Below are positions 25,843-34,945 of a DNA stretch of 64,000 nt, one piece after another (within the stretch, counting starts at the first letter, position 1; each line of letters opens with the position of its first letter). Position numbers and translations under genes: made by a program. The stretch is from Flavihumibacter sp. UBA7668. Its GTDB lineage: Bacteria; Bacteroidota; Bacteroidia; Chitinophagales; Chitinophagaceae. Under the pieces are notes generated by a model. That model was not told the DNA's origin, searched no databases, and saw only the letters and a list, made by a program, of their open reading frames with translations. The DNA lies in the NCBI RefSeq assembly GCF_002483205.1, contig NZ_DLHM01000007.1, positions 248,001-312,000 on the forward strand, in the 5' to 3' direction.

Positions 25843-27297
25843 TCAGAAGGGTCCCTTCCGATTGTTGTAAGTAGCTTTTTTGACAGCACCCGGCATTACT
25901 CCCCTTTTCTGATGGGCAGATAACCGCTCCAGGCTCTGGGGATTGTACCAATCAGCGGTAAGCTGATCCGGACAATCATCGCCGGTTTGGCGGATCCAGC
26001 GTTTCAATACCTTTTGCAGCCGGCGGATTTCCCTCCGAAAAGAGGGATCATCGATCCGATTGCCAAACTGTAAGGAATCTGATTGGGTATCGTAAAATTC
26101 TTCCGCTGCACGCGGACTTGTATAAATCGACTGTTGCAGAGCCGATAATTCATTCCTGTTCCTGGCAATACGCAGGTCCGTCACCGCCGCCCCGGCTTTT
26201 ACATCCAGCGGACCTTCCTGATTAAACTGCGGACGATTGTTCTTAATATATAAATACCGCTCAGTTCGAACCCCTCGCGCATGGGCTTCAAAGTCGTGCC
26301 AGTTTTGCTCAAGAAAAACATAGTTACGAAAGCGCTGATCCGGCTTGTTCAAGAGACCTGCAAAACTTCGGCCCTGAAATTGGTGAGAAGCTGAAACTCC
26401 TGCCAACTCACAGAATGTTGGTGCCAGATCAATGCTGCTGATCAATGCATCGGAAACTGCTCCCGGTTTTGCAATGCCATCAGGCCAGTACAACAATAGG
26501 GGAGATTGTACCCCGCGGTCGTACAAAAGGGTTTTACTACCCGGAAAAGGACGCCCATTATCTGTAACAAATAATACCAGGGTATTTTCCAGGACTCCTT
26601 TCTCTTTCAAAACCTTCAATAATTTTCCTACATACTGATCCAGCCGATAAATTTCATTATAATAGCTTGCAATGTCCTGTCGGGTACCCGGCATATCCAC
26701 CAAATGAGGAAACACCCGCACATCCTCCGAAGTAAATGGACTATCTGATTCATTATCCCAGGGACGATGCGCATCATGTGCTGCCAGCCAGAGAAAAAAA
26801 GGCTTATTTGCCGGAGTGGCACGTACCAGCTGCTCCCATTGTGCTTCTCCGCCAGCACCATTATGCTTCAACAGCATGGTATCATAGGCTCTGGCTGTAT
26901 TCGGACCTTCATGCCATTTTCCGGCAAGCGCCGTGTAATAACCAGAATTTTTCAACAACTCTGGAAAGTAGGCTAGATGCGAAGGAACCGGGCTGTGTAA
27001 TTCCGCAGCACCGGTATTATGCGGGTATCGTCCGGTGAGTATACTTGCTCTGCTGGGACTACAGGAACTTGCAGTAACAAAAAAGCGATTGAACTTTAAA
27101 CCTTCCGCAGCAAGTTTGTCCAGATTGGGTGTTGGTAACGCCTGCTGATTATAACAGGAAAGATCATCCACGCTGATATCATCTCCAATGATCAGAATAA
27201 TATTGGGGCGATGAGCTACTGCCTGTTGTGCATGCAAAACCTGATTCCCGCAAAACAAAAAGAACAACCCACCCAATAAAGCAACCGTATTTCTCAT
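25843..27297 (-). CDS. Secreted Cys-type sulfatase, heparan N-sulfatase-like
   Basis: The 484-residue protein has a signal peptide (ending LHAQQ), the metal-binding opening IILIIGDDISVDD and the formylglycine motif ASSCSPSRASILTG with Cys79 in C-S-P-S-R. AGKWHEGP and FVTDNGRPFPGSKTLLYDRG supply the remaining active-site parts. The TDNGRPFPGSK and short C-terminal layout resemble S1_8-type sulfamidase-like sulfatases. The start is immediately after the stop of the GH109-like gene (27298) with no gap, so the two are co-transcribed with the GH20. Desulfation of a sulfated GalNAc-containing chain fits the neighbours; position specificity cannot be read from the sequence alone. Confidence 0.9.
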   Translation of the reverse strand: MRNTVALLGGLFFLFCGNQVLHAQQAVAHRPNIILIIGDDISVDDLSCYNQQALPTPNLDKLAAEGLKFNRFFVTASSCSPSRASILTGRYPHNTGAAELHSPVPSHLAYFPELLKNSGYYTALAGKWHEGPNTARAYDTMLLKHNGAGGEAQWEQLVRATPANKPFFLWLAAHDAHRPWDNESDSPFTSEDVRVFPHLVDMPGTRQDIASYYNEIYRLDQYVGKLLKVLKEKGVLENTLVLFVTDNGRPFPGSKTLLYDRGVQSPLLLYWPDGIAKPGAVSDALISSIDLAPTFCELAGVSASHQFQGRSFAGLLNKPDQRFRNYVFLEQNWHDFEAHARGVRTERYLYIKNNRPQFNQEGPLDVKAGAAVTDLRIARNRNELSALQQSIYTSPRAAEEFYDTQSDSLQFGNRIDDPSFRREIRRLQKVLKRWIRQTGDDCPDQLTADWYNPQSLERLSAHQKRGVMPGAVKKATYNNRKGPF

Positions 27298-28659
27298 TTA
27301 ATATTGATCTCCCTTTGCAAACTGATTGGTTCGTTGCATCCATTGTCCGCTGGTGAAATCCGGAAAATCAACGGTTTCATTTCCAAGGGCAATTGAAGTT
27401 TCGCTTAACGGAGTGATCGCACTCCAGGCTGCCGCATCGTACACATCCATTGGCGTTGGCTCTCCTCGTTTTGCAGCTTCGACAAAAGCATGCAGCACGA
27501 AAAAATCAATGCCATCATGCCCGGTTTTGGTGGCTTCCGCTCCCCATTTTTTCCAAAGCGGATGTTCGTATTTTTTGAACCATTCCGCCGCATCATCCCA
27601 ATGTTCATGATCGTATTTGCTAACCCCTTCAATGTACATACCATTGTTCAGATTCATCCAGATTCCATTGGTACCCTGCACCCGAAACCCAAGCGAATAG
27701 GGTCTGGGCAAATTGGTATCATGTTGTAAAAAGATGGTCTCTCCGTTTGCGCAGGCAATCTGTGTGGTTACCACATCCCCCAGTTTGAACAACTGTTTTG
27801 CATTGGGATGATTGGCGCCACCCTTTTTAACTATATAATTATGCAACCCTCTTGATTTGGTTGCGAATGAATTCAGGGATACAAAACGATTACCCCGATT
27901 AATATCAATGAGCATAGCCAATGGGCCAACATCATGTGTCGGATACAGGTCTCCGTTACGATGAACCGAATGAGCTGTTCTCCATTTCGCCTCTGAAAAT
28001 CCTTTCTCTCCAAATTCCGCACCGCTGTTATAAGGAGTGATGCCATCATTGAATTTAACGCCTCTCAAATCGTGCTGATACCCCCCCTGCAGATGAATGA
28101 TTTCTCCAAACAAACCCTGACGAATCATATTCAGAACAGCCAGAATATCGCGACGATAGCAGGCATTCTCCAGCATCATTACGTGTGCCTTGTTTTTTTC
28201 TGCAGCACGTACCACTTCCCAATGATCTTCCAGCGTTATGCCCAATACCACTTCGGTTGCAATGTATTTTAGTCCGGCTGAAATACTGTCAAGTATCATG
28301 GGCGTATGCCATTCCCAGGGTGTTGAAATCACTACCGCATCGAGTTTGCCGGATTCCAGCATTTTTTTATACGCATATACATCCCCGGTAAATACCTGTG
28401 GAGCTGTTTTTCCGGATTTTTTAATCAGGTCGCCGGCCATTTTTAACATACGTGGGTCAATATCACAGATGGCAGTCACTTCCACATCTGTACGATCCAG
28501 ACTCATGGCAAGATGGGCCTGCCCTCTTAATCCCGTTCCTATTAAACCCATGCGCAATTTTTTTTGCTGATTGGAAAAGGCTGCTATAACCGGACTTCCA
28601 ATCGTAATTGCTGCTGTTGATAAGGCAAGCTGCTGTACAAATTTTCTTCTTGGTTGCAT
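27298..28659 (-). CDS. GH109-like NAD-dependent alpha-N-acetylgalactosaminidase (Gfo/Idh/MocA fold)
   Basis: The ATG at 28659 gives 453 residues with a twin-arginine start (MQPRRKFVQQLAL). An in-frame ATG at 28701 would run into the GH20 gene and add 14 residues before the signal. The NAD fold has IGTGLRGQAHL. The rest follows the Elizabethkingia GH109 enzyme segment by segment as I recall it: STPWEWHTPMI, ENACYRRDILAVLNMIRQG, GGYQHDLRGVKFNDGI, EKGFSEAKWRT, YPTHDVGPL, DINRGNRF, ITPLSETSIA. The catalytic Tyr and His of the YPTH motif are Tyr239 and His242. It removes terminal alpha-GalNAc by an NAD-assisted oxidation-elimination mechanism. It sits between GH20 and a sulfatase, which supports a GalNAc-containing substrate. 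Confidence 0.88.
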   Translation of the reverse strand: MQPRRKFVQQLALSTAAITIGSPVIAAFSNQQKKLRMGLIGTGLRGQAHLAMSLDRTDVEVTAICDIDPRMLKMAGDLIKKSGKTAPQVFTGDVYAYKKMLESGKLDAVVISTPWEWHTPMILDSISAGLKYIATEVVLGITLEDHWEVVRAAEKNKAHVMMLENACYRRDILAVLNMIRQGLFGEIIHLQGGYQHDLRGVKFNDGITPYNSGAEFGEKGFSEAKWRTAHSVHRNGDLYPTHDVGPLAMLIDINRGNRFVSLNSFATKSRGLHNYIVKKGGANHPNAKQLFKLGDVVTTQIACANGETIFLQHDTNLPRPYSLGFRVQGTNGIWMNLNNGMYIEGVSKYDHEHWDDAAEWFKKYEHPLWKKWGAEATKTGHDGIDFFVLHAFVEAAKRGEPTPMDVYDAAAWSAITPLSETSIALGNETVDFPDFTSGQWMQRTNQFAKGDQY

Positions 28660-28669
28660 GAAAATTGAA

Positions 28670-30880
28670 TTAGGGTTGAAGAGTTGGCTTGAATCGCTCA
28701 CGAAAATACTTGTTATATGCTTTTAGTTTTTCCAGATAGCCTTCCAGATCGAGTAATTGTTCATCATAAATCAGGTAGTCCATTCCGGCTACCCTGCTGG
28801 CAAAATGCCGGGTTCTTTCCTGTTCAAAAAAGTATTTTTTGTCCGGGGTAGACATGCCTTTTGGCAATCGTGTTTCTTCCCATTTTTTACAAAGGGAAGA
28901 AAACACGGATTGCCTGCGGGCCAATTGACCACTTACTATTTTTTCTGCATTCAACAAATGATAGTACGATGAATCCGTATTTAGGAATCGCTGCAGATGT
29001 GCTTCTTTGATGGTTGCCTCCAGTTTTTCCAGATCGAAATAAGTTTGAGCTGTATGTTTTGCCAGTTCTGCCAGAGTTTGTAACACTTCAATATCATATG
29101 CATTTTGTGCACCAGCTTTTAAATTGGTGGTGCAAATCGCGATAGCTGAATCCATTTTTGGCAACATAAGTTTAGAAGCTTCCAAACGGTCTGCATATTC
29201 CCTTGTCCAGAATGGATCGTATTCCAGTGCATCTCCTCTTGGCAGATCCGGTAAGTGTGTCTTTCCGATATCGCCCCAGGCCCAGACTCTTCGCTCAAAA
29301 CTTTCCATATAGAAATAAGCTGCTTCATTCAATAGCCGATACAGCGTTGTCATTTCATCTTGTTCAGCCCCATACCGATTGCGCATGAATGCAGTTGTAA
29401 ACTCCTCCATATTATACCCTTTTACATTCCAGGAGTAGGCTGCTGTAGTGGCGAAACAAAGCATCCAAGCCTGCATGGGTAAGCCGGAATCGTCCCAGTT
29501 GGTACGAATAACTCCGTCAAAAACATTTTTACCCAGGTTATCCTGCAGAAATTTTACAGAAGCTTCCAGTGCCCCTTCTTCGTATTTACCCTTTCCTTTT
29601 TTCACGAAAAAATAAGGGAGGAAGAGTTGCTCAATACCCGGATTGGGGTCATATGCATACACAGCATATCCCAGCGCTTTTGCTTCTTTTGCGTATTTCA
29701 GATCAGGCGTTTCATAACTATAGGATTCGGTCATGATCAATGATTTGTGCGGTACAACCGGAGCGTGTTGCACTGCCTTATCTTCACCATGATAAATATT
29801 GAGTCGGCCCTTTGCCCAACCCATGGGCGCTTCCCAGGCCATCACGCCCCTTTTGTAAGGCTTCAATAATTCTGCGCTTTTACCCAGGAAAAGATGATAC
29901 AGGCCGCTTCTGCCGATTTCGGTCTGCTTTTTACTGCAGTTTTCGCATTTTCCGAGTTCATAGGTTTCATCCGATCCGATATGGATAAACTTTGCTCCGG
30001 GTGTAGCCTCCATTGCATCTTTCCATAAATCCATCAACAGTTCGTAGGAACCTTCTTTCAATGGACAAAATTCAAAATTGGAAGCGGGAACTTCTCTCAA
30101 ATGCGCAAACTGAGGCCATTTAAGAATAAAGCCGACATGTCCGAGGCCCTGAACTAGTGGAACAATCTGAACATGGTACTGCTGTCCATAACGGGTCAGC
30201 TCCTGCATTTCAGCCATGGTAAATGCACCCGGTGCCCCAATTTCCGGATGACTGGGATACAGAAATTTATCTTCCCATTCCCAAACCAGCATATTCATTT
30301 TATAGGCTGCCAGCTCACGAATGAATTGTTTTACATATTCTTTGTTGTCCTGATGATGTTTGGTATCGTAATGCGCTGCACGAACTTTGGTATCCGGCCA
30401 GTCGCGGATCTGCACTGCCCTGATTGTGGCACTTCCAGGTTTGCCCTGTATAAGCTGCAATAGGGTCTGCACACCATAAAACAAACCGGCTTCGCCTGGA
30501 GATGAAATGGTGATACCTGCCGGCTGTACGCTAAGCCGATACCCTTCTTCACCCAGACTTTTATCTTTAATTCGCTGCAACCTAATTGACTTTTGTTTTG
30601 ATGAAGTGGTTACGGAAATTGTTTTGCTCCAGTTCTTTTGAAGAGATTCCTGAAGCATTTCCGCCGTAAACCGGTCTGCCTTTCCTGCGTTGCCGGATAA
30701 AACGATTTGCGTAAACTCCGCCAATTGTACACTGGTTTCAGAGAAACTGATTTCCCGTGGATATGGTACCAGCGCCGGAAGATCCTGCGCCGGTTGCGGA
30801 CTGGCCTGAATGGAAACCGACCATCCCGTTAACAGGACAAGAAAAAAGTGGCGAATGCAGGTTACTGTCAATCGTTGCAT
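28670..30880 (-). CDS. GH20-family beta-N-acetylhexosaminidase
   Basis: The 736-residue protein has a signal peptide (ending IQASP), a GH20b-type N-terminal domain (residues 35-155, LVPYPREISF to GLFYGVQTLLQL) and a TIM barrel with the GH20 acid pair Asp304-Glu305 in FIHIGSDETYELG. The region AAHYDTKHHQDN and EWEDKFLYPSHPEIGAPGAF fits a divergent branch that lacks the usual RGxxLDxxRH segment. About 180 residues of mostly helical C-terminal sequence follow the barrel. It would release terminal beta-GlcNAc or beta-GalNAc. It heads the run GH20-GH109-sulfatase and is divergent from the plus-strand gene at 31013. Confidence 0.9.
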   Translation of the reverse strand: MQRLTVTCIRHFFLVLLTGWSVSIQASPQPAQDLPALVPYPREISFSETSVQLAEFTQIVLSGNAGKADRFTAEMLQESLQKNWSKTISVTTSSKQKSIRLQRIKDKSLGEEGYRLSVQPAGITISSPGEAGLFYGVQTLLQLIQGKPGSATIRAVQIRDWPDTKVRAAHYDTKHHQDNKEYVKQFIRELAAYKMNMLVWEWEDKFLYPSHPEIGAPGAFTMAEMQELTRYGQQYHVQIVPLVQGLGHVGFILKWPQFAHLREVPASNFEFCPLKEGSYELLMDLWKDAMEATPGAKFIHIGSDETYELGKCENCSKKQTEIGRSGLYHLFLGKSAELLKPYKRGVMAWEAPMGWAKGRLNIYHGEDKAVQHAPVVPHKSLIMTESYSYETPDLKYAKEAKALGYAVYAYDPNPGIEQLFLPYFFVKKGKGKYEEGALEASVKFLQDNLGKNVFDGVIRTNWDDSGLPMQAWMLCFATTAAYSWNVKGYNMEEFTTAFMRNRYGAEQDEMTTLYRLLNEAAYFYMESFERRVWAWGDIGKTHLPDLPRGDALEYDPFWTREYADRLEASKLMLPKMDSAIAICTTNLKAGAQNAYDIEVLQTLAELAKHTAQTYFDLEKLEATIKEAHLQRFLNTDSSYYHLLNAEKIVSGQLARRQSVFSSLCKKWEETRLPKGMSTPDKKYFFEQERTRHFASRVAGMDYLIYDEQLLDLEGYLEKLKAYNKYFRERFKPTLQP

Positions 30881-31012
30881 GATGCTTGATTATTTTAAGG
30901 AGGTATAAATATAAATAAGCCTATTTATCTTTCAAAATATTTTGTATTTAAAACATTTTCTTTCATTTCCTTATTTTACTGGAAGAGCCTAACTTTAGTA
31001 AAAACTCTCCCC

Positions 31013-31915
31013 ATGCGAATTCCTGCCTTTCTTCTCGTGGTTTATTTATCTGCCGGTAGTTCAATAACCAGTCAGGCTCAATCCTGTTTACCCTGTGATT
31101 CTTTACGATTACAATCCGGGGTCATTTTTTGCGATGATTTTGAATCGGATGAGCCAATCCGGAATCGTTATTTTGGATACGATCCGGATGATGGTGAATT
31201 TGTACGAATGTCGGGAGTAGGCAGGAACGGCAGTTTTGGGATGCGGGTGAAATTTCAGGCTGGTGAGGTTGGAGCAGGTGTTTTACAAAAAGCAATTGGA
31301 CGATCTCCGGATTCAGGTATGACACACCGGAGTATGCCGGACAGCAATTTCAAAGAAATTTACTGGCGGATCGATATCCGGAATCAACCCGGCTGGGAAG
31401 GCGGCGGAGGCGACAAATTAAGCAGAGCGACTGTTATTGCAAGTAAGTCCTGGCAACAGGGAATGATTGCCCATGTTTGGTCAGGTGGAAAACCGGATAC
31501 CTGGGATTACCTGGTGATGGATCCTGCCACCGGTATCAGTACAGACAGCAAACTGGCCAGTAAAAAATACAATGATTTCGCTAACCTGCGCTGGATGGAC
31601 GGGACGCATGGACCAACTCCGTTGTTCCGGAAAGACCTAATCGGACAATGGAATTGTGTGGTGGCGCATGTAAAACTCAATACGCCGGGCATTTCGGATG
31701 GGGTATTTGAGTTGTGGGTCAATGGCAGGTTACAGGGTGCGCGATATGACCTGAACTGGCATGCGAGCTGGAACCTGCAACCCGATTCCTATGGAATCAA
31801 TGCTGTTTTTTTTGAAAATTACTGGAACAAGGGATCGGTAAAGGAGCAGGAGCGCTATTTTGATAATATCCTGATCAGCACCCAGCCTATTTCCTGTGAT
31901 TGTCCTCAGCAATAG
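31013..31915 (+). CDS. Secreted jelly-roll protein, polysaccharide-lyase-like
   Basis: The 300-residue protein has a signal peptide (ending TSQAQS). A single concanavalin-like beta-sandwich follows: FCDDFESDEPIRNRYFGYD at the start, YWRIDIRNQPGWEGGGGDKL in the middle, GQWNCVVAHVKLNTPGISDG, FELWVNGRL and a closing FDNILISTQ. This order resembles jelly-roll polysaccharide lyases (PL14/PL20-like fold) and related glycan-binding proteins, but I could not assign a family. It has cysteines near both ends (CLPC, CDC) that might form disulfides. It is the only plus-strand gene between 19457 and 39887 and overlaps the next, convergent gene by 29 bases. The gene at 31887 encodes a second protein of similar fold. 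Confidence 0.65.
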   Translation: MRIPAFLLVVYLSAGSSITSQAQSCLPCDSLRLQSGVIFCDDFESDEPIRNRYFGYDPDDGEFVRMSGVGRNGSFGMRVKFQAGEVGAGVLQKAIGRSPDSGMTHRSMPDSNFKEIYWRIDIRNQPGWEGGGGDKLSRATVIASKSWQQGMIAHVWSGGKPDTWDYLVMDPATGISTDSKLASKKYNDFANLRWMDGTHGPTPLFRKDLIGQWNCVVAHVKLNTPGISDGVFELWVNGRLQGARYDLNWHASWNLQPDSYGINAVFFENYWNKGSVKEQERYFDNILISTQPISCDCPQQ

Positions 31916-32849
31916 GGCCGATATATCGTTTCGCTACTACAAGATGATCATATTTGGTATAATGGTTTTCGCCAACCGGACTCTTACTATCATAATGTTC
32001 GATCCGAAGGAAATTGAAATTCAACAGCGGATTGGAACGCCATTGAAATCCTTCGAATGGTTGTCCGGATGGATCATTGATCCAGCGGTCCTTTACCCAT
32101 CTGCCTTTTGGAAAACCCGCTCCCCAGTGGCCCACTTCCTTACCATCCTGCCAGATCCGGATAGATCCGTTTCGGGCGGTGGCGGGCTTATTGAGTTTGA
32201 TCATTATCTCAATGCAGATCCATTCATCCCATTTTAAATCCTGGGCAGTACTGCTTTTATTAACCAGTGTATTTCCATAACAGCTGTTACCATTGTTCCA
32301 GCTACGCATTTCCCCCCAGTAGAGGTAAGCGTCCATTTCCGGTTCATTATTGGGTTCATAGGAAATGGAGAATCGCTTGTCTCCCTGTCCGCAGGTGCCG
32401 GCCTGGCCCATATGATAGGGTATAGCGGGATAATTTCCGCCAATTTTTACCGCTTCATGATGAATATACCCATTTGAAATAGCCGGATACTTAACATAAT
32501 AACGGATAAAGAGACTGTCATCCCAGCCGGGCTGGATCATTTTATACAGATGCGCTCCATCGTTTTTGCCTCCTGTATTGGTTAAACGGATAGATTGTTT
32601 GCCATTACTTCCTTTTGGCACATCCGGATCAGTATATATCCCCTTCCTATTCTTTACATCATCGTACCGTGAAAAAATTCCTGCTGTATCATCTTCGAAC
32701 TGTTCTGTAAAGAGCACATTTGGATCCTTCTCGATACCAATATCATATGGATACTGTTGAGATAGCGGATCCGTTTCGAGTTTATTTTCCCAGAGTAAGG
32801 AGGAATGAAATAACGGATTGAATAAAATCAAAAGATATATATACTTCAT
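31887..32849 (-). CDS. Secreted jelly-roll protein, polysaccharide-lyase-like (second copy of the fold)
   Basis: I prefer the ATG at 32849 (MKYIYLLILFNPLF), which gives 320 residues with a signal peptide and leaves 10 bases to the GH88 stop; an in-frame ATG at 32918 would overlap GH88. The mature protein is a beta-sandwich: LFTEQFEDDTAGIFSRYDD, SIRLTNTGGKNDGAHLYK, LFIRYYVKYPAISNGYIHHE, WDEWICIEIMIKLN, IRIWQDGKEVGHW and YDHLVVAKRYIGPI. The layout matches the protein at 31013 although identity is low. As the gene directly follows GH88, which needs unsaturated uronates made by a lyase, a lyase role is plausible. No lyase catalytic residues can be assigned with confidence. Confidence 0.66.
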   Translation of the reverse strand: MKYIYLLILFNPLFHSSLLWENKLETDPLSQQYPYDIGIEKDPNVLFTEQFEDDTAGIFSRYDDVKNRKGIYTDPDVPKGSNGKQSIRLTNTGGKNDGAHLYKMIQPGWDDSLFIRYYVKYPAISNGYIHHEAVKIGGNYPAIPYHMGQAGTCGQGDKRFSISYEPNNEPEMDAYLYWGEMRSWNNGNSCYGNTLVNKSSTAQDLKWDEWICIEIMIKLNKPATARNGSIRIWQDGKEVGHWGAGFPKGRWVKDRWINDPSGQPFEGFQWRSNPLLNFNFLRIEHYDSKSPVGENHYTKYDHLVVAKRYIGPIAEDNHRK

Positions 32850-32859
32850 AAATAAACGC

Positions 32860-34029
32860 CTACAACTTGCCGGATTTTTGGTAACGAAGCAACGCTTCAA
32901 TGAAATAATAATCAGCATAAATCAGGGGAACATCTACTTCAATTCTACCTGGTTTATGACCTACTGAATGCTTTAGCAGAAATCCACCCTGTTCTGTTCC
33001 CTTGTTCCTGTAAACCGGACTACATAAGGATACCAAAATTTCTTCCGCCCAATTATGGTACATCAGACTTGCGTTCGCGGGCACATATTCCTTCAATTCC
33101 AGTAAGGCACTGGCCATAATTGCAGCTGCCGATACATCCCGTTCTTCAGCCGGGATAGCAGGGGCATTGTAATCCCAGTAAGGGATTTTATCAGCAGGCA
33201 ATGCAGGATGGTTGATCAGAAAATCAGCAATCTTTACTGCCTGTTGCAGGTAGCGCTTATCTCTTGTTTCCCGGTACATCATGGTAAATCCATAAAGTGC
33301 CCATGCCTGTCCCCGGGCCCAGGCAGATTCGTCTGCCGCTCCCTGATGCGTCTTTTTTGCCTCCACTGAACCATCCGGAGCATAACAAACAACATGGTAG
33401 CTGCTGAAATCCTCTCTAAAATGATGTTTAATAGTCTGGTCAGCATGTGCAGCAGCAGCGGAATAAAATGAATTGTTTTTCGATTCCCTCGCAGCCCAGG
33501 TTAAATAATCCAGGTTCATCATATTATCAATAATAACGGGGAAACTATACCCTTTGAACTCATCCCATGATTTAATTACATTCCTTCGTGCATCAAAGCG
33601 GGTTAAAAGTGATTTTGCCCCCTGCAACAAAATCCTGCGATACGTAGTATCACCGGTGAGCCTGTATCCATGACCAAATGGATAATAGACCATAAATCCA
33701 AGATCATGAGTGGTAGTATTATATTGTTCTCTCTCAACAGCCATCGTCCATTTATGCGCTGCCGCCTTCCAATATGGTTGTTGCGAATACTCATACAGAT
33801 ACCAGAGGCTGGCACCAAAAAAACCACTGCACCACCAGTCTGATGGCAAACTTCGATAGGTTCCGTCAGTATGAAGTGAATGTGGAATTTTTGAAATATC
33901 CGAATGCTTTTTTAGCAGGTATTTATACTGGAACTGAATTTTTTCCAATTCTGCCGAAACATCTATTTTTTTCTGACCGGAAACCATAAGAGAGCTTGCG
34001 ATCAATATACCAAGAAGTGTTTTTTTCAT
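32860..34029 (-). CDS. GH88-family unsaturated uronyl hydrolase
   Basis: The 389-residue protein has a signal peptide (about 1-18, ending VSGQK) and the (alpha/alpha)6 barrel of GH88. The two catalytic-site aspartates known from Bacillus GL1 UGL are recognisable as Asp109 in THDLGFMVYYPFGHGYR and Asp168 in VIIDNMMNLDYLTWA. GAADESAWARGQAWALYGF and PLIYADYYFIEAL complete the family pattern. These enzymes hydrate and release 4,5-unsaturated glucuronate or iduronate from lyase products of glycosaminoglycans and related polymers. The gene overlaps the upstream DUF6807 gene by four bases (ATGA), so it is translationally coupled. It is the best evidence that the target polymer contains uronic acid cleaved by a lyase. 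Confidence 0.92.
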   Translation of the reverse strand: MKKTLLGILIASSLMVSGQKKIDVSAELEKIQFQYKYLLKKHSDISKIPHSLHTDGTYRSLPSDWWCSGFFGASLWYLYEYSQQPYWKAAAHKWTMAVEREQYNTTTHDLGFMVYYPFGHGYRLTGDTTYRRILLQGAKSLLTRFDARRNVIKSWDEFKGYSFPVIIDNMMNLDYLTWAARESKNNSFYSAAAAHADQTIKHHFREDFSSYHVVCYAPDGSVEAKKTHQGAADESAWARGQAWALYGFTMMYRETRDKRYLQQAVKIADFLINHPALPADKIPYWDYNAPAIPAEERDVSAAAIMASALLELKEYVPANASLMYHNWAEEILVSLCSPVYRNKGTEQGGFLLKHSVGHKPGRIEVDVPLIYADYYFIEALLRYQKSGKL

Positions 34030-34940
34030 TTTAACTTGTTTTCCTGTAGAAATTGATGATAATATTTCTCTCCCTGCAATCCCTTAACTGGTTTATTAAA
34101 AATCAAGAGTCTGTAGGTAAGAAGCAGGCCCTCATCCGGTAAGTTTATAGCAACAGGGCCCGGAAACATATTATTCTGCATACTAAGACTGTTTCTTAAA
34201 ACCCATTTATCGGAGTTGGTTTGCCGGCCATTATCTGCCAGCACTAAAATAGTTGAAAGCGAATTTTGATCCGGCATAATATCGAATTGCATCCAGGGCA
34301 GATTGGTAAGAAATGCTTCAGTCGGAAGGATCTGCTTCTCCTGTTGTGAAAACCTCAACATTGTTGGATTTATCCAGCGCATGCAAAATCCGCCATATCC
34401 CTTATGATCATCCGATCCGCCAATAGCCACTTCGGATTGCAATGGACGTACGTGAAGGAAAATATCAAGTTGACGATACAGTTTACCTTTTGAATGAACA
34501 ACAAGGGTAGCCTTTTCCTCCACGAGTTTTCCTTTTTCCGGATGTATCCAGTGAATGGTACTTTTCAATACTGCCTTTCCCTTTTTCACAGTTGCCCGGG
34601 TGGATATGAATTCATATAACAGATTTTCAGAAACCCAGCCATCGGCCACCCAGGCATCCTCTTTTCTGACCTGGTGCCAGGCCCAAAAAATACCACGGTG
34701 ATAGGGATGATCTGCCGGCCCGTTTTCCGTCAATATGCGACCTTTAGCATCATACAGGGGATGAATAAAAGGAGCCCTTTCATACTTACCGTTTATTGAC
34801 TGAGGACGGACCTGAAAAAATAAAACGGTATCGCGTCCCTGTCTGACCCACCAGCCATCACATGTCGAATCAGTTGTAACAGACTGGGCTGTGAGCAGTT
34901 TGGTGCAACAAATGAAGACTCCGATAAAAAAAAACCGCAT
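34026..34940 (-). CDS. DUF6807 (PmoA-like) secreted protein
   Basis: The 304-residue protein has a signal peptide (ending LLTAQS) and the DUF6807 fold, annotated in databases as methane-oxygenase PmoA-like although it is unrelated to methane oxidation. Signature segments are APFIHPLYDAKGRILT, GPADHPYHRGIFWAW with clustered histidines, GGFCMRWINP and PWMQFD. The family is common in Bacteroidota and Planctomycetes glycan loci, and its fold suggests carbohydrate or metal binding. It overlaps GH88 by four bases and starts five bases after the beta-helix gene stop, so it belongs to that operon. The catalytic role is unknown. Confidence 0.78.
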   Translation of the reverse strand: MRFFFIGVFICCTKLLTAQSVTTDSTCDGWWVRQGRDTVLFFQVRPQSINGKYERAPFIHPLYDAKGRILTENGPADHPYHRGIFWAWHQVRKEDAWVADGWVSENLLYEFISTRATVKKGKAVLKSTIHWIHPEKGKLVEEKATLVVHSKGKLYRQLDIFLHVRPLQSEVAIGGSDDHKGYGGFCMRWINPTMLRFSQQEKQILPTEAFLTNLPWMQFDIMPDQNSLSTILVLADNGRQTNSDKWVLRNSLSMQNNMFPGPVAINLPDEGLLLTYRLLIFNKPVKGLQGEKYYHQFLQENKLK

Positions 34941-34945
34941 ACGAT

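Noticed and set aside
28072..28570. Overlapping plus-strand reading frames in the GH109-like gene
   Set aside because: They are antisense to a strongly conserved enzyme and have no independent features.
30881..31012. A further TTTCGAAA-type operator between GH20 and the jelly-roll gene
   Set aside because: Only weak partial matches such as CTTTCAAAA were found; not enough to call a site.
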